64,000 nt of DNA from Actinobacillus sp. (GTDB lineage Bacteria; Pseudomonadota; Gammaproteobacteria; Enterobacterales; Pasteurellaceae), in NCBI GenBank assembly GCA_020026055.1, contig JAHHRA010000005.1, positions 1-64,000 of the forward strand, given 5' to 3'. Of the stretch, positions 46,373-56,718 are shown piece by piece; the stretch's first letter is position 1; each line of letters opens with the position of its first letter. Position numbers and translations under genes: made by a program. Below the pieces are notes generated by a model. It was given only the letters and a program-made list of their open reading frames with translations. It searched no databases and was not told the origin of the DNA.

Positions 46373-48151
46373 ATGACAGAACACGAATCCACTTTTAATA
46401 CTAATTTTAACAATTTAGGCTTGCCTGAATATCTCCTAAATGCTGTTGCAGATATGGGTTTCACACAGCCTTCTCCTATTCAAGAAAAATGTATTCCTGC
46501 CCTATTATCTGGACAAGATATTTTAGGAATGGCACAAACTGGCAGCGGTAAAACAGCCGCTTTCTCATTACCCTTGCTCGCACATTTAGATAACAATCAA
46601 AAATATCCCCAAATGCTAGTAATGGCACCGACACGTGAACTTGCTATTCAAGTAGCTGATGCTTGTGAACAATTTACTAAATATGCTAAAGGACTACATG
46701 TTGTGACTCTTTATGGTGGACAACGCTATGACATCCAATTACGTACTTTACGTCAAGGAGCACAAATCGTTGTTGGTACTCCAGGTCGCATTCTTGATCA
46801 TTTACGTCGTAACACTCTTGATCTTTCTCATCTAAAATCCATCGTATTGGACGAAGCTGACGAAATGTTACGTATGGGTTTTATTGACGACGTAGAGACT
46901 GTAATGGCGGCTTTACCTGAAGATCATCAAACAGCACTTTTTTCAGCAACAATGCCAGACCCCATTCGACGTATCACTAAGCGTTTTATGCGTAACCCTC
47001 AAGAAATAAAAATCAAAGCAAGCAAAACCACTGCCCCTGATATTACACAAAGTTGCTGGTATGTACGCGGATTTCGTAAAAATGAAGCATTATTACGCTT
47101 TTTAGAAGTAGAAGATTTCGATGCTGCCATTATCTTCACTCGTACTAAAACTGGCACCACAGACCTCAGTTCACTCCTCGAACGCAATGGTTTCCGTGCT
47201 GCAGCATTAAATGGCGATATGACACAACAAGCTCGAGAACAAACTTTAGATCGTCTACGCAATGGTAGCCTTGATATCTTAATCGCTACTGACGTTGCCG
47301 CTCGCGGTTTAGACGTAGAACGCATCAGTCTAGTCGTAAATTATGATATCCCACTAGACGCAGAAAGCTATGTTCACCGCATCGGTCGTACAGGTCGAGC
47401 AGGACGTGCAGGGCGAGCTATTTTATTCGTTGAACCACGTGAAAATCGTTTACTTAGAAATATTGAACGTTTAATGAATAAACCAATTGAAGAAGTAAAT
47501 GTACCAAATCATGAGATCTTACAGGCAAGTCGACGTAAAAAATTTGTAGAAAAAGTCACCTGTTATCTTGAACATCACGATCTAGTTCAGTACCGTAGCT
47601 TGTTAGAAGATCTTTTTACAGCAGATCAAGATCAAGAAGATATCGCCGCTGCAATGTTAATGTTATTACAAGGAAAACAAAAGCTTATTCTCCCTCCTGA
47701 CCCTGTAATCGAATCTCGTCGTGATCGAAATAATCGAAATGAGCGTCGTGAACGTGAAAATTTGCATTCGCATGAACGTCGTGGTTATGGCAATCCAAAA
47801 CCTATGGATCTTTACCGTATTGAAGTTGGTCGTATGAATGGTGTTGAAGTGCGACATATTGTTGGAGCGATTGCCAACGAAGGCGATATTAGCAGCCGCA
47901 ATATTGGTCATATTAAACTTTATGATGATCATGCTACGATTGAATTACCACAAGGTATGCCTAAAGCATTATTGAAGCATTTTAATAAAGCTCGTGTATT
48001 AAATAAACCAATGCAGATGTCCTTCTTGCATGCTGTTGAAAGTCAAACTAAAGAACGTAGCAACCGCCAACGTAAAAGCTTTTCTGATCGCAATGAACGA
48101 AGTAAAAAATTTACAGAGAAAAAACTTTCTTTTAAAGATCGTCGTTTTTAA
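46373..48151 (+). CDS. deaD: ATP-dependent RNA helicase DeaD (CsdA)
   Basis: 592 residues; DEAD-box helicase in ribosome assembly and mRNA decay, cold-inducible in E. coli. Motifs: Q motif [42 protein letters not shown], and ARGLD...[11 protein letters not shown]. An RNA-binding DbpA-like domain (about 475-550, [27 protein letters not shown]) and a basic tail rich in RKSF/KK follow. About 220 bases lie between the pnp stop and the ATG, giving a leader of up to 90 nt after the pnp terminator. Confidence 0.95.
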   Translation: MTEHESTFNTNFNNLGLPEYLLNAVADMGFTQPSPIQEKCIPALLSGQDILGMAQTGSGKTAAFSLPLLAHLDNNQKYPQMLVMAPTRELAIQVADACEQFTKYAKGLHVVTLYGGQRYDIQLRTLRQGAQIVVGTPGRILDHLRRNTLDLSHLKSIVLDEADEMLRMGFIDDVETVMAALPEDHQTALFSATMPDPIRRITKRFMRNPQEIKIKASKTTAPDITQSCWYVRGFRKNEALLRFLEVEDFDAAIIFTRTKTGTTDLSSLLERNGFRAAALNGDMTQQAREQTLDRLRNGSLDILIATDVAARGLDVERISLVVNYDIPLDAESYVHRIGRTGRAGRAGRAILFVEPRENRLLRNIERLMNKPIEEVNVPNHEILQASRRKKFVEKVTCYLEHHDLVQYRSLLEDLFTADQDQEDIAAAMLMLLQGKQKLILPPDPVIESRRDRNNRNERRERENLHSHERRGYGNPKPMDLYRIEVGRMNGVEVRHIVGAIANEGDISSRNIGHIKLYDDHATIELPQGMPKALLKHFNKARVLNKPMQMSFLHAVESQTKERSNRQRKSFSDRNERSKKFTEKKLSFKDRRF

Positions 48152-48172
48152 TTCTTTGAAAAAGTAAAATTA

Positions 48173-48220
48173 ACGCCTCTCAACTTGAAAAATTTTTCCT
48201 AATTGAGGGGCGTTTTTTTA
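48173..48220 (+). terminator. dispersed GGCGT palindrome, copy 12 (paired), deaD terminator
   Basis: ACGCCTCTCAA faces TTGAGGGGCGT around CTTGAAAAATTTTTCCTAA, with one T-G wobble in the stem, and TTTTTTT follows directly. This copy clearly works as a rho-independent terminator. Confidence 0.8.
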
Positions 48221-48417
48221 TACACAAATTAACTAAATAAATTGAAAATATATTAGCAATGGTCACTATCATAAGGTATCAATTAGTTAAACGGCAGAAA
48301 ATAACATCAATAAATCATTATTGCATTCAACCTGTTTCTTTAAAGCTTAAATTTATTACAAATGGAGTACAAAAATACTTTTGTTTAAGCAACGAAAAAG
48401 TGAAAAATAACGCATTT

Positions 48418-48460
48418 CACGCCTAAAAATTCAGAAAAATTTTCCCGAATTCGAGGGCGT
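48418..48460. repeat. dispersed GGCGT palindrome, copy 13 (paired, imperfect)
   Basis: CACGCCTAAAAATTC faces GAATTCGAGGGCGTT around AGAAAAATTTTCCC. It lies four bases after the mobA stop. With copy 12 it accounts for the recognisable content of the 313-base deaD-mobA gap; the rest shows nothing I can support. Confidence 0.7.
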
Positions 48461-48464
48461 TAAA

Positions 48465-49058
48465 TCAATCTTCGATTTTTATTCCACTATTATTCTGTAG
48501 ATCTTCGAACGTATTAAAATTTTGAAAAGCGTGTGGTTCATCGGAAAAGTCAACAACAACACCTTCTTGCTCTTGTAAAAACTTTAAAATGCGTCGTTCA
48601 CCCCTGTTCAAATAATGCTCTAATGCAGGAATAAGTACTCTAGACATCAAACAAAATGTAGGTTGAGGTCGCTCACCATTATGAGCATAAGCAAGCTTAG
48701 CTTGTTGTTGAATAAGTGCATTAAATAATCTTTGGCAAAGATGTGCGGATAAAAAAGGATTATCACAAGGAACAAATAATACATAGTCTGTTGTAGTGCG
48801 TTTTAGTGCAGTTAACATACCGCTTAAGGGTCCTTGAAAATTCGCTAATTCATCAGCAAAAACAGGGAAGCCATATTCAGCATAGCGATCTTGATTACGA
48901 TTGGCATTGATACTCAGTGTGGCAACTTGCGAAGATAATCTTTCTAAACAATAAGAAATCATTGGTTTCCCTTGAAACATCACTAATCCTTTATCTTTTC
49001 CTTGCATTCGCAAAGCTTGACCACCCGCTAAAATTACTCCACTAATTGTTATTGTCAT
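48465..49058 (-). CDS. mobA: molybdenum cofactor guanylyltransferase
   Basis: 197 residues; attaches GMP to molybdopterin, giving the cofactor of DMSO, nitrate and formate enzymes. Nucleotidyltransferase motif ILAGGQALRMQGKDKGLVMFQGKPMI (about 8-33), NANRNQD, FVPCDNPFLS (Asp for Mg2+), and AYAHNGERPQPTFCLM. It is divergent from yihD. Confidence 0.94.
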   Translation of the reverse strand: MTITISGVILAGGQALRMQGKDKGLVMFQGKPMISYCLERLSSQVATLSINANRNQDRYAEYGFPVFADELANFQGPLSGMLTALKRTTTDYVLFVPCDNPFLSAHLCQRLFNALIQQQAKLAYAHNGERPQPTFCLMSRVLIPALEHYLNRGERRILKFLQEQEGVVVDFSDEPHAFQNFNTFEDLQNNSGIKIED

Positions 49059-49120
49059 ATTTTATTCCATTTTTAATTCGTGTATCATTCACGTTCTGTT
49101 TTAATCATAAGGAAAAGTGA

Positions 49121-49387
49121 ATGAGATGTCACCGCCTAAATGAAATTTTGGAACTTTTGCAACCTTATTGGAGTAAACAACCAGATCTGAGTTTAATGCA
49201 AATTCTCGTTCGAATTGCCAAAGAAACAGGCTTTGAGCAAGACGTTACTCAGCTTTCAGATGAAGTGATTATTTATCATTTAAAAATGTATGATATGAAC
49301 AAAACTGCACCTATCCCTGGCTTACAAAAAGATTATGAGGAAGATTTTAAAACAGCCTTATTAAAGGCACGCGGTATTCTTAAATAA
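49121..49387 (+). CDS. yihD: YihD family (DUF1040) protein
   Basis: 88 residues, all-helical; [38 protein letters not shown] is the family core. Unknown function. It precedes dsbA by 42 bases, as I remember in both E. coli and H. influenzae, and is probably cotranscribed with it. Confidence 0.9.
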   Translation: MRCHRLNEILELLQPYWSKQPDLSLMQILVRIAKETGFEQDVTQLSDEVIIYHLKMYDMNKTAPIPGLQKDYEEDFKTALLKARGILK

Positions 49388-49429
49388 AAAGCTCAATATA
49401 TTTTATTTTCAATTTAACAGAGGTTCTCT

Positions 49430-50044
49430 ATGAAAAAACTCTTTTTCGTCTTCATCGCTTTATTCAGTTTTATTCAGGTACAAGCAGCTGATGCTTACAT
49501 CACTTTAGATCGTCAACCTTCAGCGAAACAAAATGTAATTGAATTTTTCTCATTCTATTGTCCGCATTGCTACACATTTGAATATGAATACCAAATTCCA
49601 TCAAAGATCCGTGCTGCTTTACCAAAAGATGTGGATTTCAAACAATATCATTTAGGATCACAAGATGACTTACTAACCCAAGCTTGGGCTCTTGCAATGT
49701 TATTAGGAGTAGAAAACAAAGTGCGTCAACCAATTTTTGACACAATTCAAGCACGCCTTAAACAAGCAAATAAATTTATCCCTTTGAGCAAGAAAGATTT
49801 TCGTCGTATTTTCCTAAACGCTGGCGTGACAGAAGAGCAATTTAATGCTTTTGATAGCTTTGCTGTCACTGCATTAACGAAAAAACAACAAAAATTAGCT
49901 GAAGAATTAAACGTAAATAGTGTGCCCGTCTTTTTTGTTGATGAAAAATATCAAATCGACCCTAAAAAGTTACCAAACAAAAATCTTGAAAGTTTTATTA
50001 ATGGTTATGTAAAAACAATTAGTGATTTATTGCAAAAACACTAA
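49430..50044 (+). CDS. dsbA: thiol:disulfide interchange protein DsbA
   Basis: 204 residues; periplasmic oxidase that forms disulfides. Signal peptide about 1-19 (MKKLFFVFIALFSFIQVQA), thioredoxin-fold active site FYCPHCYTFEYEY (CPHC about residues 44-47), helical insert, and cis-Pro in NVNSVPVFFVDEKY. In H. influenzae the gene (por) is needed for competence, so it may act on pilus or secretin proteins. Confidence 0.95.
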   Translation: MKKLFFVFIALFSFIQVQAADAYITLDRQPSAKQNVIEFFSFYCPHCYTFEYEYQIPSKIRAALPKDVDFKQYHLGSQDDLLTQAWALAMLLGVENKVRQPIFDTIQARLKQANKFIPLSKKDFRRIFLNAGVTEEQFNAFDSFAVTALTKKQQKLAEELNVNSVPVFFVDEKYQIDPKKLPNKNLESFINGYVKTISDLLQKH

Positions 50045-50107
50045 AAGTTTGTTCTAATGCGACTTTTTCAAAATCTACAATCACTATAGAAATACATTGA
50101 GGAAATT

Positions 50108-50434
50108 ATGGCAGAGAGTTTTAGTGTTACTCGTCGTTACTTTGATGATGAACATTACCCTCGTGGTTTTGCTCGTCATGGCGACTATACAATCAAAGAA
50201 GCACAAGTTTTAGAACAATTTGGACAAGCGTTTAATGCATTAGATAAAGGTGAACGCAAGCCAGTAACAAAAGAAGAAAAAGCCTTTGTTGCTTTTTGTC
50301 GTGGTGAACACCCTGCTGAGACATTCTTTGAAAAAGTTTGGGGGAAATATCGTACTCGTATCGCATCTGCAAAACGTGTTTATACACTTTCAGGCGTTAT
50401 TGCTGATAATATCGAAGACTTCTCTGGTGAATAA
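50108..50434 (+). CDS. maoP: macrodomain Ori protein MaoP (YifE, DUF413)
   Basis: 108 residues. [36 protein letters not shown] and [24 protein letters not shown] are family blocks. In E. coli MaoP organises the Ori macrodomain with the maoS site. It follows dsbA after 63 bases; AGGAAATT precedes the ATG. Confidence 0.88.
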   Translation: MAESFSVTRRYFDDEHYPRGFARHGDYTIKEAQVLEQFGQAFNALDKGERKPVTKEEKAFVAFCRGEHPAETFFEKVWGKYRTRIASAKRVYTLSGVIADNIEDFSGE

Positions 50435-50469
50435 TTCTTCGTTTAAGTTAACGAGAATAGCAAAACAGA

Positions 50470-50511
50470 ATATCGCTACTGTTTTTAAAACTTAGAAACA
50501 GTGGCAATATA
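50470..50511. terminator. hairpin between convergent maoP and smrB
   Basis: ATATCGCTACTGTTT faces AAACAGTGGCAATAT with three mismatches, two of them wobble-compatible. T-runs on either side are weak. It is placed to end both converging transcripts. Confidence 0.4.
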
Positions 50512-50526
50512 CTTTATAAAATTATT

Positions 50527-51036
50527 TTAAATATCCAATAATACTAAAATTGCAGCATCCCCTCCCCATTCTCTAGGTGCTTGATGCAATGCTCTCACTC
50601 TTGGATGCTGAACTAACCAACGTGGAATTTGATTTTTAAGTGTGAAAGTTCCATACCCTGTCATAATACTGGCACAAAAAAAATGATCTTTTTCACAAGC
50701 CAAAAGCAAAGCAGCTAATTCTAGCTTCGCTTGTTTTTTGGTCACACCATGTAAATCTAAAAATATTTCTGGCGAAAAATCACCACGACGTAATTGTTTC
50801 AGTAAATGATTGTCCTCGCCATCTCGTAAGTAGCGTACTTTATCATCTTCATTTAATAAGGGTTCATAATTATCCGAAAAAAAGAAAAGTACATCTTCTG
50901 TCTTTCGAACATCTTGGAGTACTTGTTTTCTTATATTAACTTTTTCTTTTTGTGGTGCATAAGTATCTTGTTTTAATGGCTTCACTCCCTGCATCGCATT
51001 TCGAAAGAGCAGCTTATCATCAGAATCTTTTTTCAT
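50527..51036 (-). CDS. smrB: ribosome-collision endonuclease SmrB
   Basis: 169 residues; Smr-domain nuclease that cleaves mRNA between collided ribosomes. Smr domain about 85-165: FLDLHGVTKKQAKLELAALL, ASIMTGYGTFTLKNQIPRWLVQHPRV, ALHQAPREWGGDAAILVLLDI. The DLHG and G-G-TLK positions are kept. Its start is three bases after the ybaN stop, so the two are coupled. Confidence 0.92.
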   Translation of the reverse strand: MKKDSDDKLLFRNAMQGVKPLKQDTYAPQKEKVNIRKQVLQDVRKTEDVLFFFSDNYEPLLNEDDKVRYLRDGEDNHLLKQLRRGDFSPEIFLDLHGVTKKQAKLELAALLLACEKDHFFCASIMTGYGTFTLKNQIPRWLVQHPRVRALHQAPREWGGDAAILVLLDI

Positions 51037-51039
51037 AAT

Positions 51040-51411
51040 CTATACACCTTCTTCATCTAGATTTTTGATTTTGAAAAAGAAAAACCAATACTTTATTAGT
51101 AAAACACTGACAATAAGCATTTTTGCCCAAACAATAGGAGTAAAAATAAAACCAATAGTCAGCATAGTTGTGGAAAGGAGTAAAATCCAGCATTTTGATT
51201 TTTTAGTCAATGCCTTTCTTTCGTGAAAAGCTTTTAAATGGTTTTGGTAAATATTTGTCTGCAAAAACCATTGATGAAGACGATCTGAACCTTTTGTAAA
51301 AAAAAATAAAGTGAGCAATAAAAAAGGTACCGTTGGCAATATAGGTAACACTATGCCAATAATTCCGAGAATAAGAAAAAAGAATCCCAATAAAATATAG
51401 ATAGTTTTCAT
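51040..51411 (-). CDS. ybaN: DUF454 (YbaN) inner-membrane protein
   Basis: 123 residues. Hydrophobic segments at about 3-40 (ILLGFFFLILGIIGIVLPILPTVPFLLLTLFFF) and 75-110, with the family motif GIVLPILPTVPFLLL followed by an HQWF helix. Unknown function. It is upstream of smrB in a two-gene unit. Confidence 0.88.
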   Translation of the reverse strand: MKTIYILLGFFFLILGIIGIVLPILPTVPFLLLTLFFFTKGSDRLHQWFLQTNIYQNHLKAFHERKALTKKSKCWILLLSTTMLTIGFIFTPIVWAKMLIVSVLLIKYWFFFFKIKNLDEEGV

Positions 51412-51543
51412 AAAAAATTATAAATTTAAAACAAATGACACCTTTAAACCATACAGATTTTTTCTCTAAACTCAACTGAAAAACATTATTATTTAAATAA
51501 ATTTTATAAGAATCTTTCTATAATTATCAACTGATGGCTTATA

Positions 51544-53427
51544 ATGAGCGATCTTAACAGATATATAATGAACAAAAGGTTTTCTGATTTGAATATTTTT
51601 AATCGTATTTTTAATTGGTTTGAAACACGTATTGATCCTTATCCAGAAAGTGACACTCAACAATTACAAAAAGGATTATTTAAATTTGTTTGGTCAAGCC
51701 TTTATGGTATGAAAAGCTGGATCCTACTACTTGCATTTCTCACATTAGGAACTGGAGTCATCGAAGCACTGCTTTTTCAATTCATGGGAGTACTAATTGA
51801 CTGGTTAAATAAATATTCTCCAAGCCAACTTTGGCAGCAAAAATCAGAATTCCTTTTAGGAATGGCTGGTGTTTTAATCGTCAGCATCTTTTGGTCATTT
51901 TTTTCTACTACAACGCGCCTTGAAGCATTACAAGGTAATTTCCCGATGCGTTTACGCTGGAATTTTCATCGTCAAATGCTAGGTCAAAGTTTAAGCTTCT
52001 ACCAAAATGAATTTGCTGGACGTGTTTCGACTAAAGTGATGCAAACAGCCCTTGCTGTCAGAGATAGTGTTCTTAGTCTTGCTAATATTATGGTTTACAT
52101 CATTGTTTATTTCATCACTTCAGGCATTATCTTAGTTTCACTCGATGGCTATCTCGTTTTACCTTTTTTAATCTGGCTAGGGCTTTTTGTGACTATTTTA
52201 TATTTCATTATTCCGCGTTTATCTCGAACTGCACAAGAACAAGCTAATGCCAGAGCACTGATGACAGGTCGAATTACTGATGCTTATGCCAATATTACGA
52301 CAGTAAAACTCTTTTCGCACGCTGCTCGTGAAGCCGATTATGTGAAACATTCAATGGATGAATTTATGATCACTGTCCATAAACAAATGCGTCTTGCTAC
52401 TTACTTAAACAGCTTAACTTATACTAATAATGTCCTTTTAATTTTATTCACGTCCCTTCTCAGCATTTGGCTTTGGAGCAAAAACCTCATTGCTGTTGGT
52501 GCGATTGCAACTGCCATTGCTATGACGCTGCGTATAAATAGCCTATCACACTGGATTATGTGGGAATCAGCACGTTTATTTGAAAACATCGGTACAGTTA
52601 ATGATGGTATGCAAACACTTTCTAAACCGCATACTATTTTTGATAAACCTCAAGCCTCCTCGCTCAAAGTAGACAAAGGTGATATTCGTTTTGAACATGT
52701 CAATTTTGCTTATACTTGCGAACCATTATTGAAGGATTTTAATTTACATATTAAAGCAGGTGAAAAAGTCGGATTAATCGGACGTTCAGGTGCGGGTAAA
52801 TCAACTATCATTAACTTGCTCTTGCGTTTCTATGAAGTACAAGCAGGTGCAATTTACATTGATCAACAAAACATCAAAGATGTCACTCAAGAAAGCTTAC
52901 GTGCTGAGATTGGGCTTGTCACTCAAGATACATCGTTACTGCATCGTAGTATCCGTGATAATATTATCTATGGTCGTCCAACAGCAACTGAGTCAGAACT
53001 CCAACAAGTTGCAGAACGAGCTAAAGTAAGTGATTTTATTCCTTATCTCACGGATTCGAGTGGCAGTTCAGGATTTGATGCACTTGTCGGTGAACGAGGT
53101 ATCAAACTTTCTGGTGGTCAGCGTCAACGCATAGCTATCGCACGTGTGATGTTAAAAAATGCACCTATTTTAATCCTTGATGAAGCAACAAGTGCCTTGG
53201 ATTCTGAAGTAGAGATCGCAATCCAAGAAAGTCTTGATGAAATAATGGAAAATAAAACAGTTATTGCTATCGCACATCGTCTTTCCACTATCGCAGCGAT
53301 GGATCGCCTCATCGTATTAGATAAAGGACATATTATTGAGCAAGGAACACATCAAGAGTTACTTGCTCAAAATGGACTTTATGCAAAATTGTGGCGACAT
53401 CAATCTGGTGGATTCCTTAATCATTAA
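51544..53427 (+). CDS. ABC exporter, fused permease and ATPase
   Basis: 627 residues; a half-transporter that should dimerise. A six-segment membrane domain (about 50-350) precedes the ATPase (about 375-610): Walker A GRSGAGKST, Q-loop LVTQDTSLLH, signature LSGGQRQRIAIARVML, Walker B ILILDEATSALD, and AHRLST. This matches a conserved Pasteurellaceae protein (H. influenzae HI1051, from memory) near the MsbA/MdlB group; the substrate is unknown, lipid or drug being possible. The ATG at 51568 is an alternative start; neither has a good ribosome site. Confidence 0.85.
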   Translation: MSDLNRYIMNKRFSDLNIFNRIFNWFETRIDPYPESDTQQLQKGLFKFVWSSLYGMKSWILLLAFLTLGTGVIEALLFQFMGVLIDWLNKYSPSQLWQQKSEFLLGMAGVLIVSIFWSFFSTTTRLEALQGNFPMRLRWNFHRQMLGQSLSFYQNEFAGRVSTKVMQTALAVRDSVLSLANIMVYIIVYFITSGIILVSLDGYLVLPFLIWLGLFVTILYFIIPRLSRTAQEQANARALMTGRITDAYANITTVKLFSHAAREADYVKHSMDEFMITVHKQMRLATYLNSLTYTNNVLLILFTSLLSIWLWSKNLIAVGAIATAIAMTLRINSLSHWIMWESARLFENIGTVNDGMQTLSKPHTIFDKPQASSLKVDKGDIRFEHVNFAYTCEPLLKDFNLHIKAGEKVGLIGRSGAGKSTIINLLLRFYEVQAGAIYIDQQNIKDVTQESLRAEIGLVTQDTSLLHRSIRDNIIYGRPTATESELQQVAERAKVSDFIPYLTDSSGSSGFDALVGERGIKLSGGQRQRIAIARVMLKNAPILILDEATSALDSEVEIAIQESLDEIMENKTVIAIAHRLSTIAAMDRLIVLDKGHIIEQGTHQELLAQNGLYAKLWRHQSGGFLNH

Positions 53428-53500
53428 GCCTCCAACTTTTCTTTGAAATGGCTTTAAAAACACCAGCATACCTTGTTTGCACTTCGTCTTATCAATAAGA

Positions 53501-53559
53501 TCACGCCCTGATTTTCGGCAAATTTTATTGAGAAAAAATTACTGAAAATCAGGGCGTGA
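53501..53559. repeat. dispersed GGCGT palindrome, copy 14 (paired, longest)
   Basis: Perfect 16-bp arms TCACGCCCTGATTTTC and complement, 27 bases apart, each followed inward by an A/T tract (CAAATTTTATTG and GAGAAAAAATT). It lies between the ABC exporter and surA, which converge, and may end both. Confidence 0.82.
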
Positions 53560-53577
53560 CTTCAATTAAATAACATT

Positions 53578-54585
53578 TTAATTGATTTGAATATTGGCAT
53601 TTTGGCGCAATAAATAAATCCAGTTTTTCTCCAGTACTCCTAATTTATCACGCATTAATATTTCATAAGCTTTCTGCATATAAACATCATTAGTCACATT
53701 CTGTTGACGATTACCTATCACTTCTAAAATATGCCAGCCAAAAGTACTTTTGAAAGGCTGTGAAATTTTACCTTGGGGTGTCGATAAAATTGTTTTTGCA
53801 AAAGTTGGTGAATACATTTCAGGGAATTGGTAACCTAATTCACCGCCATTTGCACCCGATAAATAATCTTTTGAATATTCTAATGCTGCTTTACCAAAAC
53901 TTATTTTTTTATCCAAAATATCTTTGCGAATTTGCGTCAGTTTTGCTTTTGCTTCTTTATCGCTAAGCAGAGGGTTAGTAGTAAGTAAAATATGGCGTAC
54001 ATTATACTGTGTTGCAGTAATCGCCATATGCTTACCAGAAGCTTTTGTTTCTTCTTCTAATTTTGCTGCTAATGCCTGAAGTTCATTACGATTAATACTT
54101 TGTCGTAATATATTTACTTCTTGACCAATAATTTGACTACGTAATGTTGCCAATTGAATTTGCCGATATAGCCCTGGTGCAATTTGCTCAGCAAGACGAG
54201 CACGATATTGTTCAAGATTGACACCTTCTTGTGTCAAAACAACAATGAACTGTCCATAACTCATGCCATTGTGTTGTGCAATTAACTGCATTTGACGTTC
54301 AATTTCTTGGTTGAGAATTTGTTGAAATTGTTGAGGAGGCACAGTAATCTTTGATTGTTGCAAGGTTGTTTCTATCAATGCTTGGTTAATTAACTCATCT
54401 AATGCTTTCTGACGTGCAACAGGTGTTGCACTACGATTTTTCAATAATTGATTGACTTGACTCTGTAAGATCGGTGCTCCATTTACGCTTGCTACAACAC
54501 GATCTCCTAAAGGTTGTGCATTTGCATAAAAAGTAGAAAATCCTACGCAGGAAATACAAAATATTTGAAATATTTTTTTTCTCAT
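53578..54585 (-). CDS. surA: periplasmic chaperone / peptidyl-prolyl isomerase SurA, one parvulin domain
   Basis: 335 residues; assists outer-membrane protein folding. Signal peptide about 1-23 (ending YANA), SurA N-terminal domain (VVASVNGAPILQSQVNQLL; MSYGQFIVVLTQEGVNLEQYRARLAEQI), one parvulin domain (about 195-300; YNVRHILLTTNP, GELGYQFPEMYSPTFAKTI, KSTFGWHILEVI) and a C-terminal helix. E. coli SurA (428 aa) has two parvulin domains; one is missing here, as I recall for other Pasteurellaceae. Confidence 0.88.
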   Translation of the reverse strand: MRKKIFQIFCISCVGFSTFYANAQPLGDRVVASVNGAPILQSQVNQLLKNRSATPVARQKALDELINQALIETTLQQSKITVPPQQFQQILNQEIERQMQLIAQHNGMSYGQFIVVLTQEGVNLEQYRARLAEQIAPGLYRQIQLATLRSQIIGQEVNILRQSINRNELQALAAKLEEETKASGKHMAITATQYNVRHILLTTNPLLSDKEAKAKLTQIRKDILDKKISFGKAALEYSKDYLSGANGGELGYQFPEMYSPTFAKTILSTPQGKISQPFKSTFGWHILEVIGNRQQNVTNDVYMQKAYEILMRDKLGVLEKNWIYLLRQNANIQIN

Positions 54586-54640
54586 CAGCTTTCTTCCTAA
54601 AAATTTACTTTCTGTTTAGAATAAAATTCAAATAAAAAGT

Positions 54641-55186
54641 TCAGTTATTTTCTGTTAGTAACACAGCATCATAAAAACCATCAGAACGCTCAGTATGAAC
54701 CTGAACTTCTTCTTGGCGTGTTGTAGCAACACTTTTTCCAACATAATCAGCCCGAATAGGGAGTTCACGATGCCCTCGATCAATAAGTGCAACTAATTTA
54801 ATCCGTTTAGCTCGACCAAAATCAATAAGTGCATCTAAAGCCGCACGAATAGTACGTCCAGTGAATAAAACATCATCAACTAAAATGACAGTCTTATTAT
54901 CAATATTAATAAAACTCGTTGCACCACAATAAGTTGGATAAAGTTCTTCGTGCTCATCTGAGAAATCATCACGGTAGAGCGTGATGTCCAAATCAAAAGC
55001 AGGTAAGTGTTGCCCTGTTAGTTTTTGGATATGTTCTCTCAATAAATGAGCAATATCTGCCCCTCTTCTTTTAATGCCAACAATGACTAGAGATGACAAT
55101 TCCGTATGCTCTTCAACTATTTCATGAGCAATTCTAGAAACTGTATGCAGAAATTGAGAGCTATCAATAATATTTTGTTTACTCAT
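54641..55186 (-). CDS. pyrR: PyrR bifunctional regulator/uracil phosphoribosyltransferase
   Basis: 181 residues. PRPP-binding loop VILVDDVLFTGRTIRAALDAL (about 97-117), GIKRRGADIAHLL and DITLYRDDFS are present. In Gram-positive bacteria it binds pyr mRNA; in Proteobacteria its regulatory role is less clear. Start at 55186 follows GAGGAAA; a 22-codon longer frame reaches into the mutH end. It follows mutH by 55 bases. Confidence 0.9.
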   Translation of the reverse strand: MSKQNIIDSSQFLHTVSRIAHEIVEEHTELSSLVIVGIKRRGADIAHLLREHIQKLTGQHLPAFDLDITLYRDDFSDEHEELYPTYCGATSFINIDNKTVILVDDVLFTGRTIRAALDALIDFGRAKRIKLVALIDRGHRELPIRADYVGKSVATTRQEEVQVHTERSDGFYDAVLLTENN

Positions 55187-55241
55187 CGCTATTTCCTCAT
55201 ATAATATTTTCTGGACATTATAGCCTAAATTCCACAAATTT

Positions 55242-55919
55242 TTATCGTTCAAGATAATTTTGCAAAATCATCTGTGTAAATTGTTTACGTAAATAAAATC
55301 CAAGTGGTAAAGTTTTTATAGTTTCCCCTCGCTCATTAATACCTGTCGTTAATGCTCGGCTGTTCGCTGCTTTTGGTCTTAACTGAAGCACTTCTCCTAA
55401 TGTTGCATCAATCTCTTGCACTCGTCCTAGAATAATGTAATCCATAAGTTCCTCCCAATCTCGTTTTAATAAACGCTCTTGTTCTGCATTTGGCTGCCAC
55501 AAAATAGGCGAACCAATTCGACGCAAAGCAAGTGGAACATCTCGACTACCTTCAACAGGGATCCATAGCACTTTTGCTAATTTATAGCGTACATGACTCG
55601 TTTCCCAAATTAATCCTGTTGTCTGAGTTAAGGGAGCTAAACTGACAAAAGTTGTTTCTAATATTTTGCCATTTTTGTCTATAGGTAGAGTTTTAAGTTC
55701 AATACCTAAAGATTGAAAATCACGTTCCGCTTTACTTCCAGCAGTTGCACCTAATGCTATTTCAATCAAATGACCAACCCAACCTTTATAACGATTCAAA
55801 CTTTCAGGCACAATTAACTGGAATACTTCTGCAACTTCAGCAAAAGTTAATCCAGCAATTGCCCATGCTCGTTTAAGGAGTTCTGCCTCATTAGTTGGAG
55901 CAGAGTATTTTATTGTCAC
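55242..55919 (-). CDS. mutH: DNA mismatch repair endonuclease MutH
   Basis: 225 residues; nicks the unmethylated strand at hemimethylated GATC after MutS/MutL. Seen: GHLIEIALGATAGSKAERDFQSLGIELKTLPID, which holds the catalytic Asp, Glu and Lys (DX30-EXK type, about 70 and 77-79), and GRVQEIDATLGEVLQLRPKAANS. Its presence implies a Dam methylase elsewhere. It is upstream of pyrR and 47 bases after ribB, on the same strand. Confidence 0.94.
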   Translation of the reverse strand: MTIKYSAPTNEAELLKRAWAIAGLTFAEVAEVFQLIVPESLNRYKGWVGHLIEIALGATAGSKAERDFQSLGIELKTLPIDKNGKILETTFVSLAPLTQTTGLIWETSHVRYKLAKVLWIPVEGSRDVPLALRRIGSPILWQPNAEQERLLKRDWEELMDYIILGRVQEIDATLGEVLQLRPKAANSRALTTGINERGETIKTLPLGFYLRKQFTQMILQNYLER

Positions 55920-55966
55920 ATATCCCTCTTACAAAAACGCACTGAAAACGGTACGTTAGTGATTTT

Positions 55967-56611
55967 TTAACAACAGTATTTTTCCCGATAAGCCACTAAA
56001 TCTTCGATAGTCATTACGGGGTAATTAAATTTCTGAGCAAAGTCAATGATTTCTATAGTTCGTGCCATTGAACCATCTTCATTAGTAATTTCACAAATAA
56101 CTCCTGCAGGTTTAAATCCAGCTATTTTTGCTAAATCAACTGCTGCTTCTGTATGTCCGCGCCGAACTAATACGCCGCCTGTTTTCGCACGTAATGGAAA
56201 AATATGTCCTGGACGATTTAAATCACTTGGTAGAGCATTATCAGCTATAGCAGTTTTGATTGTCGTCACTCGATCGCTTGCACTTACGCCCGTAGTCACG
56301 CCTTGCGATGCTTCAATAGTCACAGTAAATGCTGTATGGTTAACACAATTATTATTTTCAACCATTGCTGGCAGATCTAATTGCTGGCAATGTTCATCAG
56401 TTAAACAAAGGCAGACAATACCGCTACCATAACGAATAAGTTGTGCCATTTGTGATACTGTGATTGTTTCAGCTGGAAAAATAAGATCACCTTCATTTTC
56501 ACGATTTTCATCATCTAGCACAAGAACTCCTTTTCCCGCTTTTAAAGCGTCAAGAGCACGCTCAACACGTTCTTCTGATGTTCCAAATGAAGATAAGATG
56601 GACTGATTCAT
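55967..56611 (-). CDS. ribB: 3,4-dihydroxy-2-butanone 4-phosphate synthase
   Basis: 214 residues, the single-function enterobacterial-type enzyme. It makes the four-carbon precursor of riboflavin from ribulose-5-phosphate. Motifs: [18 protein letters not shown] (about 31-48, Mg2+ acidic loop), [54 protein letters not shown]. An FMN riboswitch and its terminator precede it, so FMN represses it. Confidence 0.96.
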   Translation of the reverse strand: MNQSILSSFGTSEERVERALDALKAGKGVLVLDDENRENEGDLIFPAETITVSQMAQLIRYGSGIVCLCLTDEHCQQLDLPAMVENNNCVNHTAFTVTIEASQGVTTGVSASDRVTTIKTAIADNALPSDLNRPGHIFPLRAKTGGVLVRRGHTEAAVDLAKIAGFKPAGVICEITNEDGSMARTIEIIDFAQKFNYPVMTIEDLVAYREKYCC

Positions 56612-56676
56612 AGTAAAATTTCCTTCAAATAAATTGTCATACTTGAATCAGGGCTTGATAGAAAAAGTAAAAAGAT

Positions 56677-56704
56677 AACAAAATCTTGAGCAAAAGATTC
56701 TGTT
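56677..56704 (-). terminator. terminator of the FMN riboswitch expression platform
   Basis: Minus-strand stem AACAGAATCTT/AAGATTTTGTT (one G-T wobble), loop TTGCTC, then ATCTTTTTACTTTTT. It lies directly after the aptamer and 66 bases before ribB: transcription should stop here when FMN is bound. Confidence 0.8.
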
Positions 56705-56718
56705 ATTAGTCAATAATT